Below, one piece after another: positions 43,745-53,079 of a stretch of DNA of 64,000 bases. The position numbers and the translations under genes are program-made. The notes beneath the pieces are model-generated. The model did not search any database and was not told the DNA's origin. It was given only the letters and a program-made list of their open reading frames with translations. Origin of the DNA: Bradyrhizobium daqingense (lineage in GTDB: Bacteria; Pseudomonadota; Alphaproteobacteria; Rhizobiales; Xanthobacteraceae); the NCBI RefSeq assembly GCF_021044685.1, contig NZ_CP088014.1, positions 2,342,001 through 2,406,000 of the forward strand, given 5' to 3'. The first letter of the stretch is position 1, and every line of letters begins with the position of its first letter.

Positions 43745-44653
43745 TTATTCCTCGTCACTTCCAGGCGTTGGCCGCAACATGAAATGACCGAAGGCGGTGG
43801 CGATCGGCTTCTCCGCATCGTCCTGCCAGGCCCGCGCCTCGAAGGCGACGATGCGCCGGCCTTGCTTCACGATCGAGACGTTGGCGAAGGTGTCGAGCGC
43901 GCGACCTGAGCGCAAGTAATTGACGGTGAGGCCGATCGGCTTCGGCGGCGCGGCCGTACCGAGCTCGCGTGCCACGCCGATGATCGCGGTGGTCTCGAGG
44001 AAGGCACCGGTCATGCCGCCATGGATCGCGGGCAGGATCGGATTGCCGATGATCTTCGGCGAGAACGGCATCGTCAGCGTGCCGTCGTCGTTGACGCGGA
44101 TGCCGAGGCAGCGTGCGAACGGGCTGTTCGCGAACGGGCCATCCGGATCCTCCGGCGCCTCCAGCGTCGGGATGTCGCGTGCATCCATCCGGCGGTCGGC
44201 GAGCATGTTGGTGCGATTGGCGCCGATCATGAAGCAGGCCGTCGCGGTCGCGACAGGATCGTCTTCGGACTCCTGGTACGCGGTGGAGCGGACGAAGGCG
44301 ATCGAGCGCGTGGTGCGGTAGCAGACCGAATGCGCCTTGATGTCGAGGCCGGGCGTTGCCGGCTTCTGGTAGTCGATGCGCAGGTCGAGGGTTGCGATCG
44401 CGCGCGTGCCGTCGAGCGCAAGCTGCACCGCCATGCCGCAGCTCTCGTCCAGCATCGCAGTGACGACACCGCCATGCAAAACGCCGGTCTCGGCGTCGCC
44501 GACGAAGACGGGGCGGTAGGGCAGGCTGGACCAGGCCTCGCCGGGCGCGAAGCGGTCGAGCTGGAGCCCGCTGATATGGCCGTAATCGGAGCGACGGCCC
44601 TGGATCGCCTCGGCGAGTTCCTCGAAGGGGAGCGTAGCAGGTAACGTGGACAT
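43745..44653 (-). CDS. Double-hotdog acyl-CoA thioesterase (PaaI-like repeat)
   Basis: 302 residues built from two hotdog domains. The first carries GVLHGGVVTAMLDESCGMAV and the second PAIHGGMTGAFLETTAIIGV; both keep the HGG motif and the acidic residue of the active helix (D in MLDE, E in FLET). Each half is about 140 residues, as in PaaI/YdiI thioesterases, so the gene arose by duplication and fusion. It likely hydrolyses an acyl-CoA. No pathway neighbour identifies the substrate. Confidence 0.85.
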   Translation of the reverse strand: MSTLPATLPFEELAEAIQGRRSDYGHISGLQLDRFAPGEAWSSLPYRPVFVGDAETGVLHGGVVTAMLDESCGMAVQLALDGTRAIATLDLRIDYQKPATPGLDIKAHSVCYRTTRSIAFVRSTAYQESEDDPVATATACFMIGANRTNMLADRRMDARDIPTLEAPEDPDGPFANSPFARCLGIRVNDDGTLTMPFSPKIIGNPILPAIHGGMTGAFLETTAIIGVARELGTAAPPKPIGLTVNYLRSGRALDTFANVSIVKQGRRIVAFEARAWQDDAEKPIATAFGHFMLRPTPGSDEE

Positions 44654-44797
44654 AATGACGTTCTAGACCAGCGGCGGGCGCCGTGCAAAAGCCCGTATGG
44701 ACATCGCGGGTCGGCCGCGGCCGGTTTGGCCTCGACAGGGCGGGCCGAAGCGACGATGGTGGGGCTTCGTTCGTTCGATTAGCCGCAAGGAGCACCC

Positions 44798-45115
44798 ATG
44801 GCCGACCCCGAAACGCCCTCGACCGTCCAGGGGCCCGTCATCATTTCGAGCTCCAGCGCCGAGCGGGCGCCGATCATCTATTTCGACGGTGCCTCCTGCT
44901 TCGGCCATCACAATGGCGCGATCCAGATCGAGCTCGCCGCAAATCTCCTGATGCCGGTCGGCGCCGCGGTCAGGGTCGACGTGGTCCAGACCGCGCACTT
45001 GCGTTGCAGCGTGGCCGCAGCGCTGGCCCTGCGCGAAGCTCTCGACAAGGCGCTGGCGATGTACAAGCAGGGTCAGCAGCAGCCGAACGAGGAGATCCCT
45101 GCGGTGAAGAACTGA
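44798..45115 (+). CDS. Small hypothetical protein, DUF3467-like pattern
   Basis: 105 residues from ATG 44798, with AAGGAG at 44788-44793. The core IIYFDGASCFGHHNGAIQIE, then VRVDVVQTAHLRCSVAAALALREALDKALAMY resembles small alpha/beta proteins of the DUF3467 type (beta hairpin, then a long helix). The resemblance is by pattern only. No membrane segment. It is convergent with the amidase gene. Confidence 0.6.
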   Translation: MADPETPSTVQGPVIISSSSAERAPIIYFDGASCFGHHNGAIQIELAANLLMPVGAAVRVDVVQTAHLRCSVAAALALREALDKALAMYKQGQQQPNEEIPAVKN

Positions 45116-45154
45116 GGTTGCAGGTGCGATCGCCGTTCGCGCGATCGCAGTCTC

Positions 45155-46624
45155 TCAGCCCACATGCACCTTCGGCTTCTGGCCACCGTTCCACTTGCCG
45201 TCGAGTGCGCGCTCGATCTGGGCGGCGAGCTGGAGCAAGAGGCCGTCATTGGCCTGCTTGGCGATGGCTTGGATGCCGAGCGGCAGGCCGTGGTCTTGCG
45301 CTGCCATCGGCATCGAGATCGCGGGGATGCCGCAGAGATTGGCGAGCGGCGTGAAGGCGAAGAAGCGCCAGAGATTGTCGAACCAGTCGCGCACATCGGG
45401 ATTGTCGGAGATGGTGAGATATTCCCTGGTGCCGACCTTCGGCGTCGGCAGCGCGGTGATCGGGGTCAGGATCACGTCCCATTGCTCGAAGAACGTGCCG
45501 AAGCCGCGCGAGGTCGTGTTGAACACGGCCTGCATCTTCGCTCGCTCGGCAAAGCTTGTGTGCCGGCCGGCTTCCCAGATGCGGATGTTCATGGGCTCGA
45601 TCAGATCTTCTGGCGGCGTCTCCAGCCCGCGCGCGGCGAGCATGTTGGAGATCACCACTGCGAAATTCGAGATGTAGCAGGTGGTCTGCGCGGCGAATGC
45701 GGCGCGGAAGTCGAGCTCGGGCAGGGCGTAGTCGACTTGATGGCCGAGGCCTTCGAGGAAGCGGCCGGTCTTCTCCAGCTCGGTCGCGAGCTCTGGTGTC
45801 GCGGTGTAATCGCCCCAGCTGTGCGAGAGCGCGATGCGGAGCTTGCCGGGATCGCGCTTGATCATTTCGGAATAGGGCTGCGCCGTGGTCCAGAACGGCA
45901 TGAACTCGCCGGGCGCAGGTCCGCGCGCATGATCGACGAAGGCGGCTGTGTCGCGCACCGAACGCGACTGGCAGCCCTGGATCGAGACGAGACCGTTGAG
46001 ATCGGACATGTGCGGGGCGAGCGAGAACACGCCGCGCGAGACCTTCAGCCCGATATTGCCGTTGACGCCGGCGGGAATGCGGATCGAGCCGCCGCCGTCG
46101 GTCGCATGCGCGATCGGCACCACGCCGGCGGCCACCATCGCGGCGCTGCCGGCCGACGAGCCGCAGGTGGTGTAGTCGGTATTCCAGGGATTGCGCGTGA
46201 CGTAGACGGCGGGATTGTCGGCCGAGCTGCACACGCCGAATTCCGGCGTCGTGGTGCGCCCGATCAGGTTGAGCCCTGCCTGGCGGAATTTTCCGGTGAG
46301 GAAGGTGTCGGCCGCCGCGCGATTGCCGCGCATCAGCAGCGAGCCCATCTCCTGGAGTCGGCCCTTCATGGTCGGTCCCAGATCCTTCATCAGGAAGGGC
46401 AGGCCGGCGAACGGGCCGGAGAGGTTGGCGCCGTCCTTGGCGGGGTCGGCGATCACGTCCTCGAACAGCTCGACCACGCCCGACAACGCCGGATTGACCT
46501 TGGCGACCCCGGCTGCGGCCTGGCGCGCCAGCTCCTTTGCCGTCAGCTCGCCCTTGCGGACGCGGGCGGCCAGCGCCACGCCGTCATGCTGCGCCCATTC
46601 ATTCCAGCTCATCGGCAAAGTCAT
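45155..46624 (-). CDS. Amidase-signature-family hydrolase, NylA-like
   Basis: 489 residues from ATG 46624. The Ser-cisSer-Lys triad is visible: K80 in LPFLMKDLG, the GSSAGSA motif at about 155-161, and nucleophile S180 in DGGGSIRIPAG. The segment after the triad, GVNGNIGLKVSRGVFSLAPH, resembles 6-aminohexanoate cyclic-dimer hydrolase (NylA). It follows the cyanuric-acid-amidohydrolase-like gene by 131 bp on the same strand, so a role in the breakdown of a ring-opened amide product is possible. Confidence 0.87.
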   Translation of the reverse strand: MTLPMSWNEWAQHDGVALAARVRKGELTAKELARQAAAGVAKVNPALSGVVELFEDVIADPAKDGANLSGPFAGLPFLMKDLGPTMKGRLQEMGSLLMRGNRAAADTFLTGKFRQAGLNLIGRTTTPEFGVCSSADNPAVYVTRNPWNTDYTTCGSSAGSAAMVAAGVVPIAHATDGGGSIRIPAGVNGNIGLKVSRGVFSLAPHMSDLNGLVSIQGCQSRSVRDTAAFVDHARGPAPGEFMPFWTTAQPYSEMIKRDPGKLRIALSHSWGDYTATPELATELEKTGRFLEGLGHQVDYALPELDFRAAFAAQTTCYISNFAVVISNMLAARGLETPPEDLIEPMNIRIWEAGRHTSFAERAKMQAVFNTTSRGFGTFFEQWDVILTPITALPTPKVGTREYLTISDNPDVRDWFDNLWRFFAFTPLANLCGIPAISMPMAAQDHGLPLGIQAIAKQANDGLLLQLAAQIERALDGKWNGGQKPKVHVG

Positions 46625-46755
46625 GTAGTCAAAATCCCCTTGGGTGACGGCGCTCCCTTCCTTTCGCAAAGGCCGGCGTGAATCAACCGAGCCGCCGCGA
46701 GGGGCAGGGTTGCATGGGGCGGAGAGGCGGCGGGGGCGCGGGGCTGCAGGCCGTC

Positions 46756-47868
46756 TCAATCCGACAGTCGCGCGATCGCTGCAACCGGTCCGCCGCCTGG
46801 CGGTCCCTGATGCTCCGCGCCGCCGGAGACGTAGACCGCGCTGGTGCCGGCAAGGCCCGCGATCAGCCCGCCCACGGCGGCGCGTGCGTGGCGCGTCGAG
46901 CTGATGTCGGTGTCCTCCAGCATGGTGTGGCGGAAGCTACGCACGGTGCCGTCAGGTGAGGCCTCGGCCTTGGCGAAGATGTTGACGAGCTCGCGGCCCG
47001 CTTGCGCTTGAGATGCGATGCCCAGCCCAACACTTTGCAGCGCTGCGCTCACCGCCGTGGCGTCGATGGCATCGTCCATCACGGCATGCCCGATCTCGAA
47101 CGCGCTCACCGACGATGCCGAATTACCGAGCACGATGACGACGTTGTGCATCAGCTCGATGCCGGCTGAGGTGGAGGCGACCGTCGAGAACAGGTCGTAG
47201 CGCCGCAGCACGTGCTCGTCGCGGACATCGGGTGCGATCTCGCCGAGCGCGACCGCGACGCCGAGCGCGGAGGCGCCGCGGGAATAGGCCATCGAATTGT
47301 AGGCACTGGTGGTCACTGTCTTGTTGCCACGCGCGCTGGCGGCTTCGACGCGATCGCTGGTGAGCAGCGGGCACTTGATCTGTACGAAATGGACATCGGC
47401 AGGATCGAGGATGCCGGCATCCTTCATCGCCGCCTTCACCGCCTCTGCCGTCTCGACGATCTGCGCGGTCCGTCCGAGCTCCTCGGGCAGGAAGTCGCGC
47501 GTCTGCGCTATGCCGATGCTCAGGCGCTTGACGGACAGGAGCGCCGGCCGCCCTTCAACTTCGCGCCGCGTGAACACCGTGATGTGCGGACTGAGCACGC
47601 CTTCGGTGCCGCCGGACATCACGAAGGCGATGCGCTGCTCGACCTCGTGCGGCGTCAGCGCCAGGCGCGGCGCCAGCGCCGTGCACAGCGCTGCCACGGC
47701 ATATTCCCGCGTGAAATCGTTGACGCCGCCATTGCCTTCGGTCTTGCCGAGGATCGCCAGGATCTCACGGGGATCGATCGCGCCGGAGTCGATCATGCTC
47801 ATGAGGCCGGAGACGTCGCCGGGTCCCTTGGTGGCGATCCTGACGACGCCGGCCGATGTGGTGCGCAT
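46756..47868 (-). CDS. Cyanuric acid amidohydrolase/barbiturase-family ring-opening hydrolase
   Basis: 370 residues with the three-repeat organisation of the AtzD/TrzD/barbiturase family. Each repeat contributes a Lys/Ser pair to the active site: K42 in GKTEGNG, S85 in MSGGTEGVLSPH, NKTVTTSAYNSM, and the C-terminal YVSGGAEHQGPPGGGPVA. These enzymes open s-triazine or pyrimidine rings. Cyanuric acid or barbiturate as substrate cannot be decided by eye. It is the first gene of a pair with an amidase. Genuine cyanuric acid hydrolases have been characterised from Bradyrhizobium. Confidence 0.88.
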   Translation of the reverse strand: MRTTSAGVVRIATKGPGDVSGLMSMIDSGAIDPREILAILGKTEGNGGVNDFTREYAVAALCTALAPRLALTPHEVEQRIAFVMSGGTEGVLSPHITVFTRREVEGRPALLSVKRLSIGIAQTRDFLPEELGRTAQIVETAEAVKAAMKDAGILDPADVHFVQIKCPLLTSDRVEAASARGNKTVTTSAYNSMAYSRGASALGVAVALGEIAPDVRDEHVLRRYDLFSTVASTSAGIELMHNVVIVLGNSASSVSAFEIGHAVMDDAIDATAVSAALQSVGLGIASQAQAGRELVNIFAKAEASPDGTVRSFRHTMLEDTDISSTRHARAAVGGLIAGLAGTSAVYVSGGAEHQGPPGGGPVAAIARLSD

Positions 47869-48148
47869 GAATGGTCCTCAGAATTCGGTGGTCCGGCGAG
47901 TCCACCAGCCGTGGAACGGAGGCTGCTGTCAATCCCCGCCGCCAGGACGACAAAAGGCGTAGAGTCCTCGTACCAAGAGCGCCCGCGCCATCCCCACGAA
48001 TGTGGCGAGATCGCATCGGTTCAACAAAAAATCCCTTGTCGACGATCCTCCGCTGTACCTTGATGAATCAACCCCGCTTGGTCCATAAGCGGCGTCCCGT
48101 GGCCGGTGGTTCGCCGCCGCGTCGCGTGCTTGGATAGAGGATTCTCGC

Positions 48149-50485
48149 GTGGCAAACATCAACCAGAAGATTGCGCAGGAGCTTGGGGTTCGGGCCGAGC
48201 AGGTCGAGGCTGCGGTGACGCTGCTCGACGGCGGCGCCACGGTTCCCTTCATCGCCCGCTACCGCAAGGAAGCGACCGGTGCGCTCGACGACGCGCAATT
48301 GCGCACCCTGGAGGAGCGCCTGGTGTATCTGCGCGAGCTCGAGGACCGCCGCAAGGCCATCCTCGAATCGGTCCGCGAGCAGGGCAAGCTCGACGCCGCG
48401 CTCGAAGCTTCCATTCTCGCCGCCGACAGTAAAGCGCGCCTCGAAGACATCTATCTGCCGTTCAAGCCGAAGCGCCGTACCAAGGCGGAGATTGCCAAGG
48501 AAGCCGGTCTCGAGCCGCTCGCCAATCAGCTGCTGGCGGAGCCCGGCAATGATCCCAAGGTCGTCGCCGAAAGCTTCGTCAACGCCGAGAAGGGCGTCGC
48601 GGACGCCGCCGCCGCACTCGACGGCGCCCGCGCTATCCTGGTCGAACGCTTCGACGAGGACGCCGACCTGATCGGCGCCCTGCGCGAGGAGATGTGGACC
48701 AATGCGCGCATGGCCTCCAAGGTGCGCGACGGCAAGAAGACCGAGGGCGAGAAGTTCGCCGACTATTTCGATTTCTCCGAGCCGCTGACCAAGCTGCCCT
48801 CGCACCGCATCCTCGCGATGTTCCGTGGCGAGAAGGAAGAGATCCTCGATCTGCAGATCCAGGCCGAGGCCGAGGCGCCGCCGCCGGGCGTGCCGAGCGC
48901 CTACGAATTGAAGATCATGAAGCGGTTCGGCATCGGCGATCTCAAGCGTGCCGGGGACCGTTGGCTGATCGATACCGTGCGCTGGGCGTGGCGCACCAAG
49001 ATCCAGGTGCATCTCAACATCGATTTGCGTATGCGGCTGTGGAACGCGGCCGAGACCGAGGCCGTGCGCGTGTTCGCCTCGAATCTGCGCGACCTGCTGC
49101 TGGCGGCGCCCGCGGGCACCCGCGTTACCATGGGGCTCGATCCCGGTTACCGCACCGGCGTCAAGGTCGCCGTCGTCGATGCCACCGGCAAGGTGGTCGA
49201 TACTGCCGTGATCTATCCGCACGAGCCGCAGCGGCAGTGGAACGAGTCGCTTGCGATCCTCGGCAGGCTCGCAATGAAGCATCGTGTCGAGCTGATCGCG
49301 ATCGGCAACGGCACCGCCTCGCGCGAGACCGACAAGCTCGCCGCCGATCTCGTCAAAGGCCTTCCGGAACTGAAGATGAACAAGATCGTCGTGTCGGAAG
49401 CCGGCGCCTCGGTCTATTCGGCCTCGGCTTTCGCCTCGGAGGAATTGCCGGGCCTCGACGTCACCCTGCGCGGCGCGGTCTCGATCGCGCGGCGGTTGCA
49501 GGATCCGCTCGCCGAGCTGGTCAAGATCGAGCCAAAGGCGATCGGCGTCGGCCAATATCAGCACGACCTCGGCCAGGCCAAGCTCGCCAAATCGCTCGAT
49601 GCCGTGGTCGAAGATTGCGTGAACGCCGTCGGCGTCGACGTCAACACCGCCTCCGCGCCGCTGCTGGCGCGCGTGTCGGGCGTGGGCTCCGGCCTTGCGC
49701 AGAGCATCGTGGCGCACCGTGACGCCAACGGCCCGTTCAAATCGCGCAAGGCGCTCAAGGATGTGCCGAGGCTCGGCCCTAAGGCATTCGAACAATGCGC
49801 GGGCTTCTTGCGCATCCTCGGCGGCGAGGATCCGCTCGATGCTTCCGGCGTGCATCCGGAAGCCTATCCCGTGGTGCGCCGGATCCTCGCGGCGACCAAG
49901 AGCGACATCAAGGCGCTGATCGGCTCGAGCGAGATCGTGCGCACGCTGAAGCCGAAGGATTTCGTCGACGAGACCTTCGGCCTGCCGACCGTCACCGACA
50001 TCCTGCGCGAGCTCGAAAAGCCCGGCCGCGACCCGCGCCCGGCGTTCAAGGCCGCGGTGTTCAAGGAGGGCGTCGAGGAGATCAAGCATCTCCAGAAGGG
50101 CATGATCCTCGAGGGCACCGTGACCAACGTCGCCGCCTTCGGCGCCTTCGTTGACATCGGCGTGCACCAGGACGGCCTCGTGCACATCTCGGCGATGTCC
50201 AAGAATTACATCAAGGATCCGCGCGAGGTGGTGAAGCCCGGCGACATCGTCAAGGTGAAGGTGCTGGACTTCGAGGTCGCCCGCAAGCGCATCTCGCTGA
50301 CGCTGCGCCTCGACGACGAGGTCGGCGCCAAGAAGGACGCCCCCGGCATGCAGCGCGACAACAGTCGCAACACGTCCCGCATGACGTCTTCGGCGCCGCG
50401 CAAGCAGGAATCGTCCGGTGGCGGCGGCGCGCTTGCCGAGGCCATGCGCCGCGCGGCGGAGAAGAACAACGGCAAGCGGGTGTGA
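48149..50485 (+). CDS. tex: Tex-family S1 RNA-binding protein
   Basis: 778 residues from GTG 48149, preceded by GAGG with 8-nt spacing. The Tex N-terminal helical domain fills about 1-200. A YqgF/RNase H-like domain begins near residue 328 ([18 protein letters not shown]). Helix-hairpin-helix repeats are at about 495-560. An S1 domain at about 650-720 contains [26 protein letters not shown]. The C-terminus is a short Gly/Ser-rich basic tail. Tex binds nucleic acid and affects transcription fitness; the exact role is still unclear in most species. Confidence 0.95.
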   Translation: MANINQKIAQELGVRAEQVEAAVTLLDGGATVPFIARYRKEATGALDDAQLRTLEERLVYLRELEDRRKAILESVREQGKLDAALEASILAADSKARLEDIYLPFKPKRRTKAEIAKEAGLEPLANQLLAEPGNDPKVVAESFVNAEKGVADAAAALDGARAILVERFDEDADLIGALREEMWTNARMASKVRDGKKTEGEKFADYFDFSEPLTKLPSHRILAMFRGEKEEILDLQIQAEAEAPPPGVPSAYELKIMKRFGIGDLKRAGDRWLIDTVRWAWRTKIQVHLNIDLRMRLWNAAETEAVRVFASNLRDLLLAAPAGTRVTMGLDPGYRTGVKVAVVDATGKVVDTAVIYPHEPQRQWNESLAILGRLAMKHRVELIAIGNGTASRETDKLAADLVKGLPELKMNKIVVSEAGASVYSASAFASEELPGLDVTLRGAVSIARRLQDPLAELVKIEPKAIGVGQYQHDLGQAKLAKSLDAVVEDCVNAVGVDVNTASAPLLARVSGVGSGLAQSIVAHRDANGPFKSRKALKDVPRLGPKAFEQCAGFLRILGGEDPLDASGVHPEAYPVVRRILAATKSDIKALIGSSEIVRTLKPKDFVDETFGLPTVTDILRELEKPGRDPRPAFKAAVFKEGVEEIKHLQKGMILEGTVTNVAAFGAFVDIGVHQDGLVHISAMSKNYIKDPREVVKPGDIVKVKVLDFEVARKRISLTLRLDDEVGAKKDAPGMQRDNSRNTSRMTSSAPRKQESSGGGGALAEAMRRAAEKNNGKRV

Positions 50486-50528
50486 GCTAGTCCTCTCCCG
50501 CCTTCTCGCCAAAGGACAGCTCTATCCA

Positions 50529-50608
50529 CGTCCTTGCGAGCGTAGCGAAGCAATCCAGAATCCCTCCGCGGAAACACCCTGGATTGCTTCGCTGCGCTCG
50601 CAATGACG
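50529..50608. repeat. Palindromic intergenic repeat, family B, copy 1
   Basis: CGTCCTTGCGAGCGTAGCGA and the following GCAATCCAG at the left, CTGGATTGCTTCGCTGCG then CTCGCAATGACG at the right; the arms pair almost fully. Copies 2 and 3 are at 57703-57790 and 63351-63417. Confidence 0.85.
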
Positions 50609-50625
50609 CGGAGAAATTCATTCGC

Positions 50626-50997
50626 CTACAGCTCGATCACGCCGCGTCGAGCCGCATGCGCGACCGCGTCCGTGCGTCCGGTCGCATCGAGCTTGTCGAG
50701 CAGCGAGCCGACATGGAATTTCACGGTATGCACGGAGATGCCGAGCTGGCGCGCGATCATCTTGTTGGAAGCGCCCTCGGCCATCAACGCCAGCACGTCG
50801 AGCTCGCGCTGCGTCAGCGCGATGTCGTCCGGCATGACGCGCGGATCGCGGGCGACCACCGTCGCCGCAGCTGGCTCGCCGGGCGCCGCAAGGCGAATCC
50901 CGGCGACGCTGCCGAGCAGCTTCGCCAGGCGATCGGCGAGAGCGGGATCGTCGATTTCCAGGGCCAGCACAACCTCGGGTGAATTGTTCGCGCTCAC
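50626..50997 (-). CDS. LuxR-type DNA-binding regulator
   Basis: 123 residues from GTG 50997, overlapping the upstream stop as GTGA (50997-50994). The C-terminal LuxR/FixJ helix-turn-helix is complete: LTQRELDVLALMAEGASNKMIARQLGISVHTVKFHVGSLL. The N-terminal 55 residues look like the stub of a receiver domain without a phospho-acceptor. It is coupled to the pseudo-HtrA gene, so the two are presumably functionally linked. A repeat element follows. Target genes unknown. Confidence 0.87.
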   Translation of the reverse strand: MSANNSPEVVLALEIDDPALADRLAKLLGSVAGIRLAAPGEPAAATVVARDPRVMPDDIALTQRELDVLALMAEGASNKMIARQLGISVHTVKFHVGSLLDKLDATGRTDAVAHAARRGVIEL

Positions 50998-51851
50998 GCC
51001 TCCGGCCTCTCGCCGACCGTGACCTTGAAGCTGGCCGGCTCGCCTCCGCGGCGCACCGCGATGTCGATCACCGCGCCGACGCTCGACGGTCCCAGCGCCT
51101 GCGACAGCGCGCGGACGCCGGACAATTTCTGGTCGTTGACCGCCACGATCACGTCGCCCTGGCGGATGCCTGCGGCAGCCGAAGGTCCAGCCTCGTCGAC
51201 ATTCATCACCATCGCGCCGATGCCGTCGTCGAGCCGCACCGGCTGGAGCCCCAGGCCGAGATAGCCGCGCGCGATGCGGCCGCGCGCCTCGAGCTGGGAC
51301 GCGATCCGTTCGATCGTCGCCGTCGGGATCACCAGCACCCGCCGCGGGCCGAGCACGGCCATGCCGAAGGCGTCGCCCGATGCATCGAGCGCGAGCCCGC
51401 CCTGCTGGCTGCCGCGCAGGCGGACATCGAGCTCGATCCGCGCGTCGATGTCGCCGCCGCGCAAGGAGCGCCAGCTCTTGCCGGATGCCGATACCATTCC
51501 GAGCGCCGCGCTCGGCGCATCGCGGTTGGTGGCAACCACCGCCGACAGGGCCCCGAGGGGCGGGACCGTCGCTGACAGCTTGACCGGCGTGAGGGAAGCC
51601 TCGGTGCGCAGCAGTGCGATGTCGGTCGTATGGTCGCGGCCGGCGATCGTGGCGGCCGCCCGGCTGCCGTCGGGCAGGCCGATCTCGACAGCACCCTCGT
51701 CGGCCAGTGCCTCGTCGGCGGTGATGATCAGACCATCCTTCCAGGCGAAGCCGGTGGCGCGGGCGCGATGCGAATGCACGGAGACAACGGACGGCGCGGT
51801 GCGCGCCACGACGTCCGCAAGTGCGGACGATAGGGCAGTCAGGTCGGTCAT
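50994..51851 (-). CDS. Inactive HtrA-like (S1C) protein with PDZ domain
   Basis: 285 residues. The fold is that of DegP/HtrA: a trypsin-like domain (1-180) and a PDZ domain (GYLGLGLQPVRLDDGIGAMV onward). The aspartate is kept (D77 in HTTDIALL), but the catalytic His position is E47 in ITADEALAD and the Ser position is Q150 in RGSQQGGLAL, so two of three triad residues are lost. There is no signal peptide, which implies a cytoplasmic location. It is translationally coupled to a LuxR-type regulator. I infer a binding or sensing role rather than proteolysis. Confidence 0.85.
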   Translation of the reverse strand: MTDLTALSSALADVVARTAPSVVSVHSHRARATGFAWKDGLIITADEALADEGAVEIGLPDGSRAAATIAGRDHTTDIALLRTEASLTPVKLSATVPPLGALSAVVATNRDAPSAALGMVSASGKSWRSLRGGDIDARIELDVRLRGSQQGGLALDASGDAFGMAVLGPRRVLVIPTATIERIASQLEARGRIARGYLGLGLQPVRLDDGIGAMVMNVDEAGPSAAAGIRQGDVIVAVNDQKLSGVRALSQALGPSSVGAVIDIAVRRGGEPASFKVTVGERPEA

Positions 51852-52048
51852 GGCAGGCTCCTGTAACTGTCCTCAATCTGGGGCGTCGCAGGCGTTTGCG
51901 AAACTGGCCGGGTGGCCAGGACATTGGGGCCTCCCTCCGGAGGGCCAAAGCCGACGAACATGTGATTGGGAGCCGCTCACGGGAACGTGTAGCAATCGGC
52001 CCGACATTGCGCCCGACGGCCCTCAACCATTGCAGCGAGCTCCGCCCG

Positions 52049-53014
52049 ATGACCATCGATCTCACCCGCCGCACCCTGCTTCAGCTCGCTGGCACGACCT
52101 CGCTGGCGATGGCCGCCGCAGCCGCGGCACGCGCCGAGGGCCATGCGCAGGGCGGCGGGCCGACCTATGCCAGCCGGACGCCGATGCGTGTCGGCATGGT
52201 GACGCTCCGGGTCAGGAATCTCGACAAGGTTGCCGATTACTACCGCGACGTGATCGGGCTCACCGTGATGGAACGCTCGGGCACCGCTGCGAAGCTCGGC
52301 ACATCAGGCGTCACGCTGCTGGTGCTGGAAGCCCGTCCCGATGCGGCGATCGAGCCGCGCACCGCGGCCGGTCTCTATCACACCGCGTTCCTGATGCCGA
52401 CGCGGAAGGATCTCGCGCGCTGGCTGGTCCATGCCGCCTCGCATCGTGTGCCGCTGTCGGGCTTTTCTGATCATCTCGTCTCTGAATCGGTCTATCTCGA
52501 CGACCCCGAGGGCAACGGCATCGAGGTCTATGCCGATCGCGATCCCTCGCAATGGCAGTGGAGCGAGGGCAGCGTGAAGATGGCAACCGACGAACTCAAC
52601 ATCCCTGATCTGCTGTCGCTGACAAACCCGCGCATTCCTGATTATGCCAAGGCGCCGGACGGAATGCGCATCGGTCACATGCACCTGCGCGTCGGCGATC
52701 TCGCGCAGGCCGAAAGCTTCTATCACGGGGCCATCGGTCTCGATCCGACCCGCCGCCGTAGCGGCGCCGCGTTCCTGTCGTCGGGCCGCTATCACCATCA
52801 CCTCGGCATGAACGTCTGGCAGAGTCAGGGCGCCGGCCAACGCGACGATCAGAGCACGGGCCTTGCCTGGTTCTCGCTGGTGATGGCCAAGCCGGAATTG
52901 CTCGCCGCGCAGGAAGAGCGCCTGCGCAAGGGTGGCGTGAAGATCACGACGATCGCGGATGGGGTCGAGGCGATCGATCCCTGGGGCACGCGTGTGCGGC
53001 TGCTCAGGGTTTGA
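52049..53014 (+). CDS. VOC-family (glyoxalase/extradiol dioxygenase-like) protein with Tat leader
   Basis: 321 residues from ATG 52049. The N-terminus MTIDLTRRTLLQLAGTTSLAMAAAAAARA looks like a twin-arginine signal, unusual for this family. Two VOC modules follow: MVTLRVRNLDKVADYYRDVIGL and HMHLRVGDLAQAESFYHGAIGL, each beta-alpha-beta-beta-beta. Candidate metal ligands include H in LYHTAF and E in NGIEVYAD. It resembles the CatE-like catechol 2,3-dioxygenase group. Divergent from the pseudo-HtrA gene. Substrate unknown. Confidence 0.82.
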   Translation: MTIDLTRRTLLQLAGTTSLAMAAAAAARAEGHAQGGGPTYASRTPMRVGMVTLRVRNLDKVADYYRDVIGLTVMERSGTAAKLGTSGVTLLVLEARPDAAIEPRTAAGLYHTAFLMPTRKDLARWLVHAASHRVPLSGFSDHLVSESVYLDDPEGNGIEVYADRDPSQWQWSEGSVKMATDELNIPDLLSLTNPRIPDYAKAPDGMRIGHMHLRVGDLAQAESFYHGAIGLDPTRRRSGAAFLSSGRYHHHLGMNVWQSQGAGQRDDQSTGLAWFSLVMAKPELLAAQEERLRKGGVKITTIADGVEAIDPWGTRVRLLRV

Positions 53015-53079
53015 TCGCAGGCGCGGGCATTGGTAAGACCGATCGTGCGCGAACCAATTGACCGGGAGCCACATCCGAT

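Noticed and set aside
48068..50512. 814-codon open frame on the minus strand
   Set aside because: Antisense of tex; His/Asp/Leu-rich mirror composition.
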